Assembly (NCBI GenBank): GCA_029975555.1
Contig: JARKOY010000021.1
Location: 62,001-126,000, forward strand
Length of the DNA: 64,000 nt
DNA from: Spirochaetia bacterium
GTDB lineage: Bacteria; Spirochaetota; Spirochaetia; Treponematales; Rectinemataceae
Direction of reading: 5' to 3'
Part shown: piece by piece, positions 10,070-20,641 of the stretch
How positions within the stretch are numbered: position 1 is the stretch's first letter
How the letters are laid out: every line of letters starts with the position of its first letter
Translations under genes and position numbers: made by a program
Notes under the pieces: model-generated
What the model was told of the DNA's origin: nothing
What the model saw: only the letters and a program-made list of their open reading frames with translations
The model's database searches: none

Positions 10070-10342
10070 TTAGAACGCCACCGAGAACCTTTTGTACAAT
10101 CCTCTTGGCTCCTCCTCGGTCTTGAGCACTTCATCGACGCGGGCAGCAGATGGGCCGACCTTGAGCCAATCGCAGAACTGCTCCAGAGCCAGGGCATCTC
10201 CCTCAGCCCACACCTCGAGGTCGCCCTCGGGCGTATTCCGCACCCAGCCCGTGAGCCCGAGCCGCTCAGCCCGGATCACTGCGGACATACGAAAACCGAC
10301 GCCTTGGACTTCACCTTTCACGACCGCATGGAAGGCTTTCAT
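10070..10342 (-). CDS. acyP: acylphosphatase
   Basis: AVVKGEVQGVGFRMSAVIRAERLGLTGWVRNTPEGDLEVWAEG signature. Confidence 0.93.
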   Translation of the reverse strand: MKAFHAVVKGEVQGVGFRMSAVIRAERLGLTGWVRNTPEGDLEVWAEGDALALEQFCDWLKVGPSAARVDEVLKTEEEPRGLYKRFSVAF

Positions 10343-10612
10343 AGGACGCTCCGCAACCCCCTAGGGAATATGTCGTTCTATTATAATAATAAAACGACAG
10401 GGTCAGGAACACTATACTGCGGCTGGCGCGCCCCCTCTAATCCGCGCCTCTCATCCCCATTCCCATCTTTTTCGCTGTACCCAGGGCCATCTCAGTGAGG
10501 CATAATTTTGACTATTTCAATCAAAAATATGCCCTTACACCGTAGAAGAACCGTCCGATTTTATATATATTATTCTATATAGAAAGCACAGCGAACTTTA
10601 TCGGAGTTTACC

Positions 10613-12859
10613 ATGACAGTCCACAAGACGTTCATCCTCAAAGGAATGAGCTGCGCCGCCTGCGCCGTGGCGAACGAACGCGCCGTCGGCAAGATAAAGG
10701 GGATCGCCAAGGTGTCGGTCAACCTCGCGACGGAGAGGATGGACGTCGTTTTCGACCCCTCTGAGACCGATGTTTCACAGATCGAGGCCGCCGTCAAGAA
10801 GGCAGGTTATGAAGCCACACTCCTTGAAAAGCCTGCGAGCGCGCCGCTTCCGACCTACGAGACCTACGGGTGGAAACGCTTTACTGTCTCGGCCGCATTT
10901 ACCGCCACGCTTCTCTATATCGCAATGGGTTCGATGCTTGGGCTCCCCTTACCGGGCGCTATTGACCATCACGTGCATCCGCTCGCGTTCGCGCTTGTCC
11001 AGCTCGCGCTGCTCATTCCGGTACTGGTCGTCGGCAGGGGCTTCTACACTCACGGGTTCAGATCGCTCTTCCATCGTTCGCCCAACATGGACAGTCTCAT
11101 CGCCATCGGCACAAGCTCGGCAATTCTCTACAGCCTCTATTCGGTCTTGCGGATTCTGGGCGGGGATCACGGCGCGAGCTCGCAGCTCTACTTCGAGACC
11201 GCTGGCACCATCATCACGCTCATCATGCTGGGCAAGAACCTCGAATCGCGCTCGAAGCGTCGAACCTCGGAGGCAGTCCGTAAGCTCATGAAGCTGCGCC
11301 CCACGGTCGCGACGATCCTCGACGGCGAGGTCGAGCGCAAAATCCCGATCGACGAGGTCAAGCCGAACGACCTACTGCTCGTACGAGCCGGCGAGCGCAT
11401 CCCCGTGGACGGACGGATCCGTAGTGGGATATCCAACGTCGACGAATCCATGCTCACGGGCGAGAGCATGCCAGTGGAAAAAACGGAGGGCGCCCAAGTG
11501 TTCAGTGGGACAATGAACCTCAACGGCTCCTTGGTGATGGTCGCGGAAAAGGTGGGCGAGGAGACGACGCTCGCCAAAATCATTCACATGGTCGAGGAAG
11601 CGCAGAGCAGCAAGGCCCCGATTGCGCGCCTCGCGGACCAGGCCTCGGGGATTTTTGTTCCGGTGGTCATGGCGGTCGCCTTCGCCGCCGCCGCAGGATG
11701 GATCATCGCGGGGCACGGCATCACGTTCGCGCTGACGGTGTTCGTATCGGTGCTCACGATCGCATGCCCCTGCGCGCTCGGCCTGGCTACGCCCACCGCC
11801 ATCATGGTGGGCACGGGCAAGGCCGCAGAACTCGGCGTGCTCATCAAGTCGGGCGAAGCGCTCGAGACCGTGCATAAAGTCAACACGGTCCTCCTCGACA
11901 AGACGGGCACTATCACGGTGGGAAGGCCTGCGCTCACCGATGTGGTGGCGGCGCCGGGGTTTTCTTCAGAAACGGTGCTTAGGCTCGCCGCATCCGCAGA
12001 GATCGCCAGCGGACACCCTCTCGCCGATGCGATTGTGACAGGTGCACGCGAAAAAGGCCTCGAGCTCTCAAGGCCCGACCATGTCGAAACCATCCCCGGC
12101 AAGGGAATCGTCGCGGATTCAGGAGCCATCGCAGTAGGAAACACCGCCCTGGCCGAGTCGCTCGGTGTCTCGCTGCCGCAGCGGGCCCCTCACCTCGCCG
12201 ATGAGGCCGCGCGCCTCGCAGGCGAGGGAAAAACGCCGATGTTCGTGCTCCAGAGCGGCACGCCGATCGGGCTCATCGCCGTGGCAGACCAGCCCAGGCC
12301 CGAATCGCGCGCGCTCGTCGCAGCCCTCAAAAAACTCGGCATCGACGTGGCGATGGTCACGGGAGACGGCAGGACCACTGCAGACGCAATCGCCGCGAGC
12401 GTAGGCATCACCGAGGTGTATGCGGAGGTCTTGCCTTCCGAAAAAGCGTCCATCGTCAAGCGCATCCAGGCTTCGGGGCGAAGAATCGCCATGGTAGGAG
12501 ATGGGATCAACGATGCACCCGCCCTCGCCCAGGCGGACGTAGGGATCGCCGTGGCGGCAGGCACCGACATCGCGATGGAGAGCGCCGACATCGTGCTCAT
12601 GCACAACAACATCTGCGACGTCGCAACCGCAATTGACCTGTCGCGGCAGGTGATCAAGAACATACGCCAGAATCTGTTCTGGGCGTTCGGATACAATGTG
12701 CTCGGGATCCCCATCGCGGCAGGGATCCTGTACATCTTCGGCGGCCCTTTGCTTTCGCCCATGGTTGCGGCCGCGGCCATGTCCTTGAGCTCGGTCTCCG
12801 TCGTGACCAATGCGCTGAGGCTGAAAGGCTACCGCAAATCGGAGGGCAGCTGTACCTAA
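10613..12859 (+). CDS. copA: copper-translocating P1B-type ATPase
   Basis: HMA motif [11 protein letters not shown] membrane motif, DKTGT phosphorylation site, [12 protein letters not shown]. Confidence 0.95.
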   Translation: MTVHKTFILKGMSCAACAVANERAVGKIKGIAKVSVNLATERMDVVFDPSETDVSQIEAAVKKAGYEATLLEKPASAPLPTYETYGWKRFTVSAAFTATLLYIAMGSMLGLPLPGAIDHHVHPLAFALVQLALLIPVLVVGRGFYTHGFRSLFHRSPNMDSLIAIGTSSAILYSLYSVLRILGGDHGASSQLYFETAGTIITLIMLGKNLESRSKRRTSEAVRKLMKLRPTVATILDGEVERKIPIDEVKPNDLLLVRAGERIPVDGRIRSGISNVDESMLTGESMPVEKTEGAQVFSGTMNLNGSLVMVAEKVGEETTLAKIIHMVEEAQSSKAPIARLADQASGIFVPVVMAVAFAAAAGWIIAGHGITFALTVFVSVLTIACPCALGLATPTAIMVGTGKAAELGVLIKSGEALETVHKVNTVLLDKTGTITVGRPALTDVVAAPGFSSETVLRLAASAEIASGHPLADAIVTGAREKGLELSRPDHVETIPGKGIVADSGAIAVGNTALAESLGVSLPQRAPHLADEAARLAGEGKTPMFVLQSGTPIGLIAVADQPRPESRALVAALKKLGIDVAMVTGDGRTTADAIAASVGITEVYAEVLPSEKASIVKRIQASGRRIAMVGDGINDAPALAQADVGIAVAAGTDIAMESADIVLMHNNICDVATAIDLSRQVIKNIRQNLFWAFGYNVLGIPIAAGILYIFGGPLLSPMVAAAAMSLSSVSVVTNALRLKGYRKSEGSCT

Positions 12860-12885
12860 CATGTGGTTACAGAAACAGGCCGATT

Positions 12886-12914
12886 TTGCCGCCTTTCGAG
12901 AAAATTCTTATAAT
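12886..12914 (+). promoter_or_regulatory. predicted sigma70-type promoter for copZ
   Basis: TTGCCG -17 bp- TATAAT about 60 bp upstream of the copZ start. Confidence 0.5.
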
Positions 12915-12974
12915 ATATACATAAGAGAGGCGACTCGATACAACAAAATATCTTGTCGATGAGGAGAATAGACC

Positions 12975-13184
12975 ATGAGAAAGTTGCTGAAAATAGAAGG
13001 CATGAGCTGCGGCCACTGCGTCATGCACGTTCAGTCGGCGCTCGAAAGTATACCGGGCGTCAAATCCGCCAAAGTCGACTTGCTCGAACGCCAGGCGCTC
13101 GTGGAGGGCGATGCCCTCGACGATCAGGCACTCCGCGCCGCGGTCGCCGATGCAGGGTACCGAGTGGTGCAGATCATCCCATAA
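12975..13184 (+). CDS. copZ: copper chaperone, HMA domain
   Basis: IEGMSCGHCVMHVQSAL; 69 aa, directly after copA. Confidence 0.9.
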   Translation: MRKLLKIEGMSCGHCVMHVQSALESIPGVKSAKVDLLERQALVEGDALDDQALRAAVADAGYRVVQIIP

Positions 13185-13215
13185 AAAAGCTGCCGAGGGT
13201 TTCGGCAGCTTTTTT
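13183..13215 (+). terminator. Rho-independent terminator (potentially bidirectional)
   Basis: AGCTGCCGA-GGGTT-TCGGCAGCT flanked by A6 and T6. Confidence 0.9.
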
Positions 13216-13259
13216 GTCGGCGCACTGAGGGTTGAGAGAAAAGCGCATCCGCCGAGGCC

Positions 13260-14390
13260 TCAGCGCGGCACATCCTTGAGCCGAATGAGCTCAGGCTGCG
13301 ACGTTTCGCCTTCCGCGAGCTTCAGTTCCTCAAGCAGTTCGCGGCCCCGCCTTGAAAGCCGCGTGGGCACCTTGACAAAAACCTTGATGTAGAGATCGCC
13401 GCGTCTGCCGCCAGAGACAGGCACTCCCTCCTCGCGGACCCTCAGGAGTTTGCCGCTCTGCGTACCGGCCGGTATCTGGACCGAGAGTTTGCGCCCTTCC
13501 AAGGTGTTTATGATGATTTCTCCACCGAGCGCAGCGGTCACAAAATCCACATAGACCGCACAGTACAGGTCGTCGTCCTGTCGCTCGAATATCTCGTGCG
13601 GCCGAACATGAATGAAGACGTGCAGATCGCCCGGAGGGCCACCGTTTGCTCCTGCGTTGCCCTGACCCGGCACGGTGACGCGTTTGCCGTCTTCGACGCC
13701 GGGAGGGATCGTCACCCGAATCTTCTGTTTCTTCTTGGCAAGGCCTGAACCGCCGCAATCCGGGCAGGGATTCTCGATCACGGTGCCTTCGCCGTGACAC
13801 ACCGGACAGGGCTGAGAAATCGCAAAAAAGCCTGAGCTGCGGCGGACCTGTCCCGTGCCTTTGCACATCGAACATACCTTGCGCCCTTGACTGTCGCGCG
13901 AACCCGTCCCGCCGCAGGTCTTACAGACATCGTCTCTGGTGTACGAAATTTCGATCGTGGTGCCAAAGATCGCCTTTTCAAAAGGCAGCTCTATGTCGTA
14001 CCGCAAATTGGCGCCATGATTGACATGAGCTCCACCGCCGCGCTGACGTGCCCCCTCGCCAAAAAACGAACCAAAGATCGAAGAAAAATCTCCGAATCCG
14101 CTGAAGAGGTCCTCGAAATCGCGGAACACCGTAGAATAATCCTGTTGGGAAGCGCCTCCCATTCCTTCGACGCCTGCAAATCCAAACTGATCATAGGCCT
14201 GGCGCTTTTGATCGTCGCCGAGCACCTCGTAGGCTTCGGTGGCTTCCTTGAACTTCTCCTCCGCAGTCTTGTCGCCCGGATTTCTGTCGGGATGATACTG
14301 AATCGCAAGTTTTCGGTATGCTTTTTTAATCTCGTCTTTCGTGGCGGTTTTAGGTACACCGAGCACTTCGTAATAATCGCGTTTAGCCAC
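13260..14390 (-). CDS. dnaJ: chaperone DnaJ
   Basis: J domain with HPD and CxxCxGxG zinc-finger repeats. Confidence 0.97.
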   Translation of the reverse strand: MAKRDYYEVLGVPKTATKDEIKKAYRKLAIQYHPDRNPGDKTAEEKFKEATEAYEVLGDDQKRQAYDQFGFAGVEGMGGASQQDYSTVFRDFEDLFSGFGDFSSIFGSFFGEGARQRGGGAHVNHGANLRYDIELPFEKAIFGTTIEISYTRDDVCKTCGGTGSRDSQGRKVCSMCKGTGQVRRSSGFFAISQPCPVCHGEGTVIENPCPDCGGSGLAKKKQKIRVTIPPGVEDGKRVTVPGQGNAGANGGPPGDLHVFIHVRPHEIFERQDDDLYCAVYVDFVTAALGGEIIINTLEGRKLSVQIPAGTQSGKLLRVREEGVPVSGGRRGDLYIKVFVKVPTRLSRRGRELLEELKLAEGETSQPELIRLKDVPR

Positions 14391-14413
14391 TTCCGACCAC
14401 CCTCTCGATGGGC

Positions 14414-14446
14414 AAAAAGGCGGCCGAAAAAAGGCTCAGCCGCCTC
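14414..14446 (-). terminator. intra-operon terminator-like hairpin between dnaK and dnaJ
   Basis: Minus strand AGGCGGC...GCCGCCT followed by a T run. Confidence 0.6.
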
Positions 14447-14461
14447 GCTGCACAATCAGAA

Positions 14462-16390
14462 TTATTTATCGTCGTCGACTACTTTGTAGTTGACGTCATC
14501 GGCGTTCTGGCTCCCTTGATTCGATTCTCCCGAAGAAGTCCCGCCTGCGGCGCCGCCTGCCCTGCCAGCTCCCCCAGCGCTCTGCGCCGAGGCCTGACGG
14601 TACAGTTCCTCGGAGAGCTTATAGGAAGCCTGCTTGAGCGCTTCGGTTTTCTGTCTGATGATCTCGGTGTCCTTGCCTTCCATCGCCGTCTTGAGATCTT
14701 TGATTGCATTTTCGACCGCAGCCCTCTCGCTGGCTCCGATCTTATCGCCGACCTCCTTGAGCGATTTCTCCGTGGTGTAAATGAGCGAATCGGCCTCGTT
14801 GCGGGCGTCGATGCGCTCGCGTTCGCGTCTGTCCTCTTCCGCGTGGGCTTCGGCTTCCTTCACCATGCGCTCGATGTCGGCATCGCTGAGGCCGCTCGAC
14901 GCTTCGATGCGGATCTTCTGCTCCTTGCCGGTGCCGAGGTCCTTTGCCGACACGTGGACGATGCCGTTCGCATCGATGTCGAAGGTCACCTCGATCTGCG
15001 GCACACCCCGCGGCGCAGGGGGAATGCCCACGAGGTCGAATCGCCCAAGCGTGCGGTTCTGGCTCGCCATCTCGCGCTCGCCCTGCAAAACATGGATGGA
15101 AACCGCCGTCTGACCGTCCGCCGCCGTCGAGAAAATCTGACTCTTGCGGCAGGGAATCGTCGTGTTGCGGGGGATGAGGCGCGTGAACACGCCGCCCAGC
15201 GTCTCGATGCCGAGCGAAAGCGGGGTCACGTCGAGGAGGAGAACGTCCTTGACTTCGCCGCCGAGAATGCCGCCCTGAATGGCAGCGCCGATGGCGACCG
15301 CCTCGTCAGGGTTGACGCCCTTGGAGGGCTCTTTGCCGAAGATCTCGCGCACCATCTGCTGCACGCGCGGCGTACGAGTCATGCCGCCGACAAGGATGAC
15401 CTCGTCGATCTGCGCCGCAGTGAGGCCGGCATCGGCGAGGGCCTTCATGCACGGCTCACGGGTTCGCTCGATGAGGTCCATGCACATCTGCTCGAAGCGC
15501 GCCCTGGTGAGCGTTTTCTGCAGGTGCTTGGGCCCGGTCGCGTCGGCGGTGATGAAGGGCAGATTGATCTCGGTCTGCTGCATGTTGGAGAGTTCGATCT
15601 TCGCCTTCTCCGAAGCCTCGCGGAGGCGCTGGAGCGCCATCCTGTCCTGCGAGAGATCGATGCCCGTATCATTCTTGAACTCTTCGACGAGCCAATTCAT
15701 GATGCGGCGGTCGAAATCGTCGCCACCGAGGTGCGTGTCGCCGTTGGTGGACTTGACCTCGAACACGCCCTCGCCCAACTCGAGGATAGAAATATCGAAG
15801 GTGCCGCCGCCGAGGTCGTACACCGCGATGGTCTTCTCTTTCTTCTGATCCTTGTTGAAACCATACGCCAAGCTCGCCGCGGTCGGCTCGTTGATGATGC
15901 GCTTGACTTCGAGCCCTGCGATGCGGCCAGCATCCTTAGTCGCCTGGCGCTGAGAGTCGTTGAAATACGCCGGAACGGTGATGACGGCCTCGGTGACGGG
16001 TTCGCCGAGATAGTCCTCGGCAGTCTTCTTCATTTTCTGCAGGATAAAGGCACTGATTTCCTGGGGGCTGTAGAGTTTGCCGCCCGCCTCGACGCGCACG
16101 TCGTTGCCGTTGTCGACCACCTTGTAGGGCACCAGTTTGATCTCATTGATGACCTCGCCGTAACGGCGCCCCATAAATCTCTTGATCGAAAAGATGGTGT
16201 TTTCCGCGTTCGTGATCATCTGGTTCTTGGCGGGCTGCCCGACCACGCGCTCACCCTTCGCGGTAAAGCCCACGATGGACGGCGTGGTGCGCTGACCTTC
16301 TGAGTTGGCAATTACAATAGGTTCTCCCCCCTCCATCACTGCGACGCAGGAATTAGTTGTTCCCAAATCGATGCCGATAATCCTTCCCAT
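14462..16390 (-). CDS. dnaK: chaperone DnaK (Hsp70)
   Basis: [34 protein letters not shown] and full-length Hsp70 architecture. Confidence 0.98.
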   Translation of the reverse strand: MGRIIGIDLGTTNSCVAVMEGGEPIVIANSEGQRTTPSIVGFTAKGERVVGQPAKNQMITNAENTIFSIKRFMGRRYGEVINEIKLVPYKVVDNGNDVRVEAGGKLYSPQEISAFILQKMKKTAEDYLGEPVTEAVITVPAYFNDSQRQATKDAGRIAGLEVKRIINEPTAASLAYGFNKDQKKEKTIAVYDLGGGTFDISILELGEGVFEVKSTNGDTHLGGDDFDRRIMNWLVEEFKNDTGIDLSQDRMALQRLREASEKAKIELSNMQQTEINLPFITADATGPKHLQKTLTRARFEQMCMDLIERTREPCMKALADAGLTAAQIDEVILVGGMTRTPRVQQMVREIFGKEPSKGVNPDEAVAIGAAIQGGILGGEVKDVLLLDVTPLSLGIETLGGVFTRLIPRNTTIPCRKSQIFSTAADGQTAVSIHVLQGEREMASQNRTLGRFDLVGIPPAPRGVPQIEVTFDIDANGIVHVSAKDLGTGKEQKIRIEASSGLSDADIERMVKEAEAHAEEDRRERERIDARNEADSLIYTTEKSLKEVGDKIGASERAAVENAIKDLKTAMEGKDTEIIRQKTEALKQASYKLSEELYRQASAQSAGGAGRAGGAAGGTSSGESNQGSQNADDVNYKVVDDDK

Positions 16391-16464
16391 ATTCAGTTCT
16401 CCTTGTCTTTTACCTTTCTAAATTACTGAAATTGTCTGCTACAAAGCAAATCGATAGCACGTCC

Positions 16465-17208
16465 TTATAGAGCATCGGCCCCCGGCGCACCTTCGTCGGG
16501 CGCAGCAGCCTCCTCTTCCTTCGCCGACGGTTCGGAAGCCTCAGGCTCGGAACCAGCAGGATTTGCAGGCATAGTTACTTTTACTTTAGCGGTGCGGATG
16601 ACGCGATCGTGCAGCCTGTACCCTGGCAAAAATTCCTGGGTGACCGTCGGCTCCGGCACATCGCCCTGATCCGAGAACATCGCCTCGTGCAGGTGCGGAT
16701 CGAAGACCACACCCTTGGCTTCGTACCGCGAAAGGCCGTACTTGTTCGAAAGTGTGTCATAGAGCCTCTTCTGAATGAGGCGAATGCCGTCGATCACTTT
16801 CGTCGCGTCGTTCTGATTCTGTACGACAGCCTCAAGCGACCTGTCGAAATCATCGAGCACGGGGATGAGGTCCGACAAGAGCGTGGAGACCGCATATTGC
16901 TGAAATTCTTCTTTCTCCTTCACGACACGCTTTCTGAAATTGACCTGTTCGGCCAAAGTCCGCAAATACTTGTCGTTCAACTCCGCGAGCTGTGCCTTAA
17001 GCAGTTCGATCTCGGCCTTGGCTGCAGCAAGCTGCGCCTCGGGCGTGTTCACTGCGCTGGCAGGAGCTTCCTCCTGCCCTCCTCCACCTTGCTGCACGCC
17101 GACCTCAGGTACCAAGGACTGGTTCTCTTGGTCCTGTGCTTGAGTCTGTGCGTTTTCTGGCTTCATCCCTTCTGAGGTTTCACCGTGTTCATGTTTATGT
17201 TTGGACAT
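16465..17208 (-). CDS. grpE: nucleotide exchange factor GrpE
   Basis: Coiled-coil region then VLDDFDRSLE and EFLPGYRLHDRVIRTAKVKV; upstream of dnaK. Confidence 0.92.
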   Translation of the reverse strand: MSKHKHEHGETSEGMKPENAQTQAQDQENQSLVPEVGVQQGGGGQEEAPASAVNTPEAQLAAAKAEIELLKAQLAELNDKYLRTLAEQVNFRKRVVKEKEEFQQYAVSTLLSDLIPVLDDFDRSLEAVVQNQNDATKVIDGIRLIQKRLYDTLSNKYGLSRYEAKGVVFDPHLHEAMFSDQGDVPEPTVTQEFLPGYRLHDRVIRTAKVKVTMPANPAGSEPEASEPSAKEEEAAAPDEGAPGADAL

Positions 17209-17382
17209 TGTACACCTTATAATGGAAAATTAGGTCTGTAATATTACATGTTGAAAATACTAACGAAAAATAACGATCGTCAATACAATTGCCGCCATCA
17301 AGTTTCGGCCGAGCAAAAAGAGAAGCCCTCAGCCTTGACTTTCGGGGAAAGTGCTTTACATTTATGTAGAGGAGGATGAGCA

Positions 17383-18735
17383 TTGCAGACACAACAACGG
17401 CCGATCCTCGCGCAGCAGCAGCAACTTAAACTCAGCCCCCGCATGCTCCAGTCCATCCGCCTGCTTGCGCTTCCGCTGCAGGAACTCAGCGAACAGATCA
17501 ATCAAGAACTCGAAGAAAACCCTGCCCTCGAGCTGCTCTCCGACGCAAACGAAGTCTCGCTCGACGTCATGGAAGCGCGCATCGACACAACGCACGAAAG
17601 CGACGACAACCTCCGCGAAGCCGAGTATTCGGACGATGCGTTCGGGTTCAATACCGAGGAAAACGACCGAAACACAATCATAGAACAAACCATCGCCATC
17701 GAAGAATCCTTGCAAGAACACCTGATAAGCCAGCTTGGTCTCTTGCCGCTCAGCGACGACGAGCGCAGAATCGCCGAGCGACTCATTCAAAATACGGACG
17801 AAAACGGTTTTCATATTCTGCCTCCAGCCGAGGTGTGCGCCGACTGCGATCCTACAACCCTCGGACGCATCCTCTCCCTCCTCCAGCGGCTCGATCCGCC
17901 TGGCACCTGCACCTCTGATTACAGGGAAAGCCTCATCGTACAGGCTGAAATCGCCTCCAATGCGCCGCCGAAGACCCTCGAGGTTCTTTCTCAGCACTTC
18001 GAAAACCTCAAGTCGCGCGACCACGCCAGCATAAAAAAGGCCCTCGGCCTCGACGATCGCCAGCTTGGACGCATCGTGGAGTTCATAAAGACCCTCAACC
18101 CCTACCCCGGACGCGCATTTTCGAAGGCTCGTCCCCGCTACATCGTGCCCGATCTGGCGATGTGGCTCGAAGACGGCGAGATCAAGGTGCGGCTGAACGA
18201 TGCGACAATCCCCAAACTCGGCATAAATCGACTCTATGCGGAGTTGGCCTCGCGATCGGCCCGCGGAGAGGCCGAAAAGTTCGCCCGTGAAAAAGTGGAG
18301 CATGCGCGCTTCTTCATCGACAGCATAAAAAGGCGCAATGAGACGCTGCTCAAAACAGCCTTTGCGATCGCCGAGGCACAAAAAGACTTCTTCTCTGGCG
18401 GACCGAAGATGCTCCGGCCGCTCACCCTCAAAGAGGTCGCCGAAAAGATCAATGTCCACGAGGCCACGATCTCGCGCGCCGTAAACGGCAAATATGCGCA
18501 GACCGACTGGGGCATCTTCGAACTGCGCCGTTTTTTTACCAACGCCGTCAATCAGGAAAATAAAGAAAACGCCTCCAAGGAGGGAGTAAAAGCCGAAATT
18601 TTACAGATTATTGACGATCTTGAATCGAGAGGACAAAAAATCTCCGACCGCATCATTTCGGAAATCCTCGCCCAGCGGGGCATCTCCATCGCCCGCCGGA
18701 CGGTGGCTAAATATCGCAGCGAACTCGGGAAGTAA
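17383..18735 (+). CDS. rpoN: RNA polymerase sigma-54 factor (TTG start)
   Basis: QLKLSPRMLQSIRLLALPLQEL, VNGKYAQTDWG and C-terminal RpoN box ARRTVAKYRSELG. Confidence 0.96.
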   Translation: MQTQQRPILAQQQQLKLSPRMLQSIRLLALPLQELSEQINQELEENPALELLSDANEVSLDVMEARIDTTHESDDNLREAEYSDDAFGFNTEENDRNTIIEQTIAIEESLQEHLISQLGLLPLSDDERRIAERLIQNTDENGFHILPPAEVCADCDPTTLGRILSLLQRLDPPGTCTSDYRESLIVQAEIASNAPPKTLEVLSQHFENLKSRDHASIKKALGLDDRQLGRIVEFIKTLNPYPGRAFSKARPRYIVPDLAMWLEDGEIKVRLNDATIPKLGINRLYAELASRSARGEAEKFAREKVEHARFFIDSIKRRNETLLKTAFAIAEAQKDFFSGGPKMLRPLTLKEVAEKINVHEATISRAVNGKYAQTDWGIFELRRFFTNAVNQENKENASKEGVKAEILQIIDDLESRGQKISDRIISEILAQRGISIARRTVAKYRSELGK

Positions 18736-18794
18736 CCCGGGCGAGGTATCCGCAAGGCCTGGTCCTTGCGCCAAAAATTTTTCGGGAGGTCACT

Positions 18795-19088
18795 ATGAAA
18801 ATCGACGTTCGTTCCGTGCACTTCGATCTTAGCGATCAGAGTAGACAGTACTTAACCACGAAAATCGGCCGGATCGATTACGCAAAGGATATGATCGTCG
18901 ATCTCCTCTTCGTCTTCACTAAGGACGCAGGGCGGTTCCGTCTGGAAGTGACCGCCAACTTCCGATGGGGTAAACAGGCGCACATAGTTGAAACGTCACC
19001 GGAACTCAATCCGGGGATCGATTTGCTCATCGACAAGCTAGATCAGAAAATCGTCAAGGAAAAAGAAAAAATCCAGGAAAAGAAATAA
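18795..19088 (+). CDS. hpf: ribosome hibernation promoting factor (short HPF/RaiA family)
   Basis: 97 aa; HPF-like pattern, DQSRQYLTTKIGRIDYAKD...IDLLIDKLDQKIVKEKEK; directly after rpoN. Confidence 0.88.
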   Translation: MKIDVRSVHFDLSDQSRQYLTTKIGRIDYAKDMIVDLLFVFTKDAGRFRLEVTANFRWGKQAHIVETSPELNPGIDLLIDKLDQKIVKEKEKIQEKK

Positions 19089-19101
19089 AAAGTAAGCCGA
19101 G

Positions 19102-19198
19102 GACGGCGGCCCTTCATGCAGCAGAAGGCCTAAAAAGCCAGACCTGGCATGCGGCCTTTGCGGACTGCCATTGCAGCCAGCAGGGGGCCGCCGTCTTT
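19102..19198 (+). other. structured intergenic element closed by an 11-bp stem and short T run
   Basis: GACGGCGGCCC (19102-19112) pairs perfectly with GGGCCGCCGTC (19185-19195), followed by TTTT. Confidence 0.5.
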
Positions 19199-19222
19199 TA
19201 TTCGATTTACCACCGTATCGAA

Positions 19223-20239
19223 ATGAGGTACAATGATGATGTGAAAGAACAGGAACCCGTCAATTTTACCGTCCTCGATCTCCTCAGCCTCGAGCTCAAG
19301 GAACAGAACGATCTTAAACTTCGCTGCGTCGCCGGCAGGGCGGGCTTGAGCCGTGAAATCACTGTGCCAGACCTCAACCGCCCAGGCCTCGCGCTCGCCG
19401 GGTTCTACGAGTCCTTCGCTTGGGAGAGGCTTCAGATCTTCGGAAGGGGCGAAAATGCATACATCAAAAAGATCGAAGCAGATGGAATCGCCCCGCAGAT
19501 CTACGAGAAACTCTTCTCGTATAAATTGCCATGTTGCATCTTTTCCAACAATATCGAACCCACCCCGCGCTTTGCCGCAGCTGCGGATGCGGCCGGTTGC
19601 CCTGTGCTCATCACCGAACTGGGTTCTGTGGAATTCACGATACGCGTCATCCGCATCCTCCACGACATTTTTGCGCCCAAAATCATCATGCACGGCGTGC
19701 TCGTCGAGGTGTTCGGCATCGGAATACTCCTGATCGGGGATTCGGGCGTGGGGAAGAGCGAGACGGCCCTCGCGCTGATCGAGCGCGGACACAGGCTCGT
19801 CGCCGACGATGTCGTCGAAATCCGCTGTCTGAACGGCACGCTCCTCATGGGCCAAGGGACAAACAAAGTCATCGGCCACCACATGGAGATACGGGGCCTC
19901 GGCATCATCAATGTCACGCACCTCTTCGGCGTCGGCGCGATCCGCGACAAGAAACAGATACAGCTCGTGATCCAACTCGAAGACTGGGACCCCAACAAAG
20001 TCTACGACCGCATCGGCATGGACGAGATGACCATGGATATACTCGGAGTGCAGGTGCCGAAGCTTGAAATCCCCGTCAAGCCGGGCCGCAACATTCCCAT
20101 CATCATCGAAACCGCGGCGATGAACGAGCGACTCAAGAAAATGGGGTACCACAGCGCGCGGGAGTTCAATCAGAACATCCTGCGCTGGCTCGAAAGCGAA
20201 AGCGCGCGGACCATGTATTTTTCCCGCGATGATTATTGA
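19223..20239 (+). CDS. hprK: HPr kinase/phosphorylase
   Basis: Walker A GDSGVGKSE and MEIRGLGIINV signature. Confidence 0.96.
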   Translation: MRYNDDVKEQEPVNFTVLDLLSLELKEQNDLKLRCVAGRAGLSREITVPDLNRPGLALAGFYESFAWERLQIFGRGENAYIKKIEADGIAPQIYEKLFSYKLPCCIFSNNIEPTPRFAAAADAAGCPVLITELGSVEFTIRVIRILHDIFAPKIIMHGVLVEVFGIGILLIGDSGVGKSETALALIERGHRLVADDVVEIRCLNGTLLMGQGTNKVIGHHMEIRGLGIINVTHLFGVGAIRDKKQIQLVIQLEDWDPNKVYDRIGMDEMTMDILGVQVPKLEIPVKPGRNIPIIIETAAMNERLKKMGYHSAREFNQNILRWLESESARTMYFSRDDY

Positions 20240-20307
20240 CGCGTGAGGCAGCCTCATTGAACGCATGAGAACTTCCGCGCTATTATGCCCCTAGAATTGG
20301 AGCCCAT

Positions 20308-20580
20308 ATGGTAGAGCTTGAAACAACTATAAAAAATCGTGCCGGCATTCATGCCCGCCCCTCGGCGCTCATCGCTCAGACCGCAATAAAGTTCGCCTCC
20401 CGCGTGTATCTCGAAAAGGCGGGCAACCGCATCAATGCAAAATCGATCATGGGCATCATCACGCTCGCCGCAAGTTTCGGCACAAAAATCAAAATCATCG
20501 CGGAGGGACCCGACGAACAGCAGGCCGCAGAGGCCATCAAAGCCCTCTTCGAGTCGGGGTTCAACGAAGAGCTCGGTTGA
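20308..20580 (+). CDS. ptsH: phosphocarrier protein HPr
   Basis: GIHARPSALIAQTA (active His) and NAKSIMGIITLA (regulatory Ser). Confidence 0.96.
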   Translation: MVELETTIKNRAGIHARPSALIAQTAIKFASRVYLEKAGNRINAKSIMGIITLAASFGTKIKIIAEGPDEQQAAEAIKALFESGFNEELG

Positions 20581-20610
20581 AAAGGGCTTGCGCACATCCG
20601 CACACTATGC

Positions 20611-20623
20611 TGTATACTATACA
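20611..20623. promoter_or_regulatory. palindrome TGTATACTATACA upstream of lexA (LexA operator and/or -10 region)
   Basis: TGTATA-C-TATACA perfect dyad just upstream of the lexA start. Confidence 0.4.
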
Positions 20624-20641
20624 TGAGCATAGGAGCCCAGA

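Noticed and set aside
14408-16303. 631-aa plus-strand ORF
   Set aside because: Antisense shadow of dnaK; no recognisable domain.
17209-17382. Possible CIRCE/HrcA site upstream of grpE
   Set aside because: No TTAGCACTC-N9-GAGTGCTAA-like repeat found in the intergenic region.
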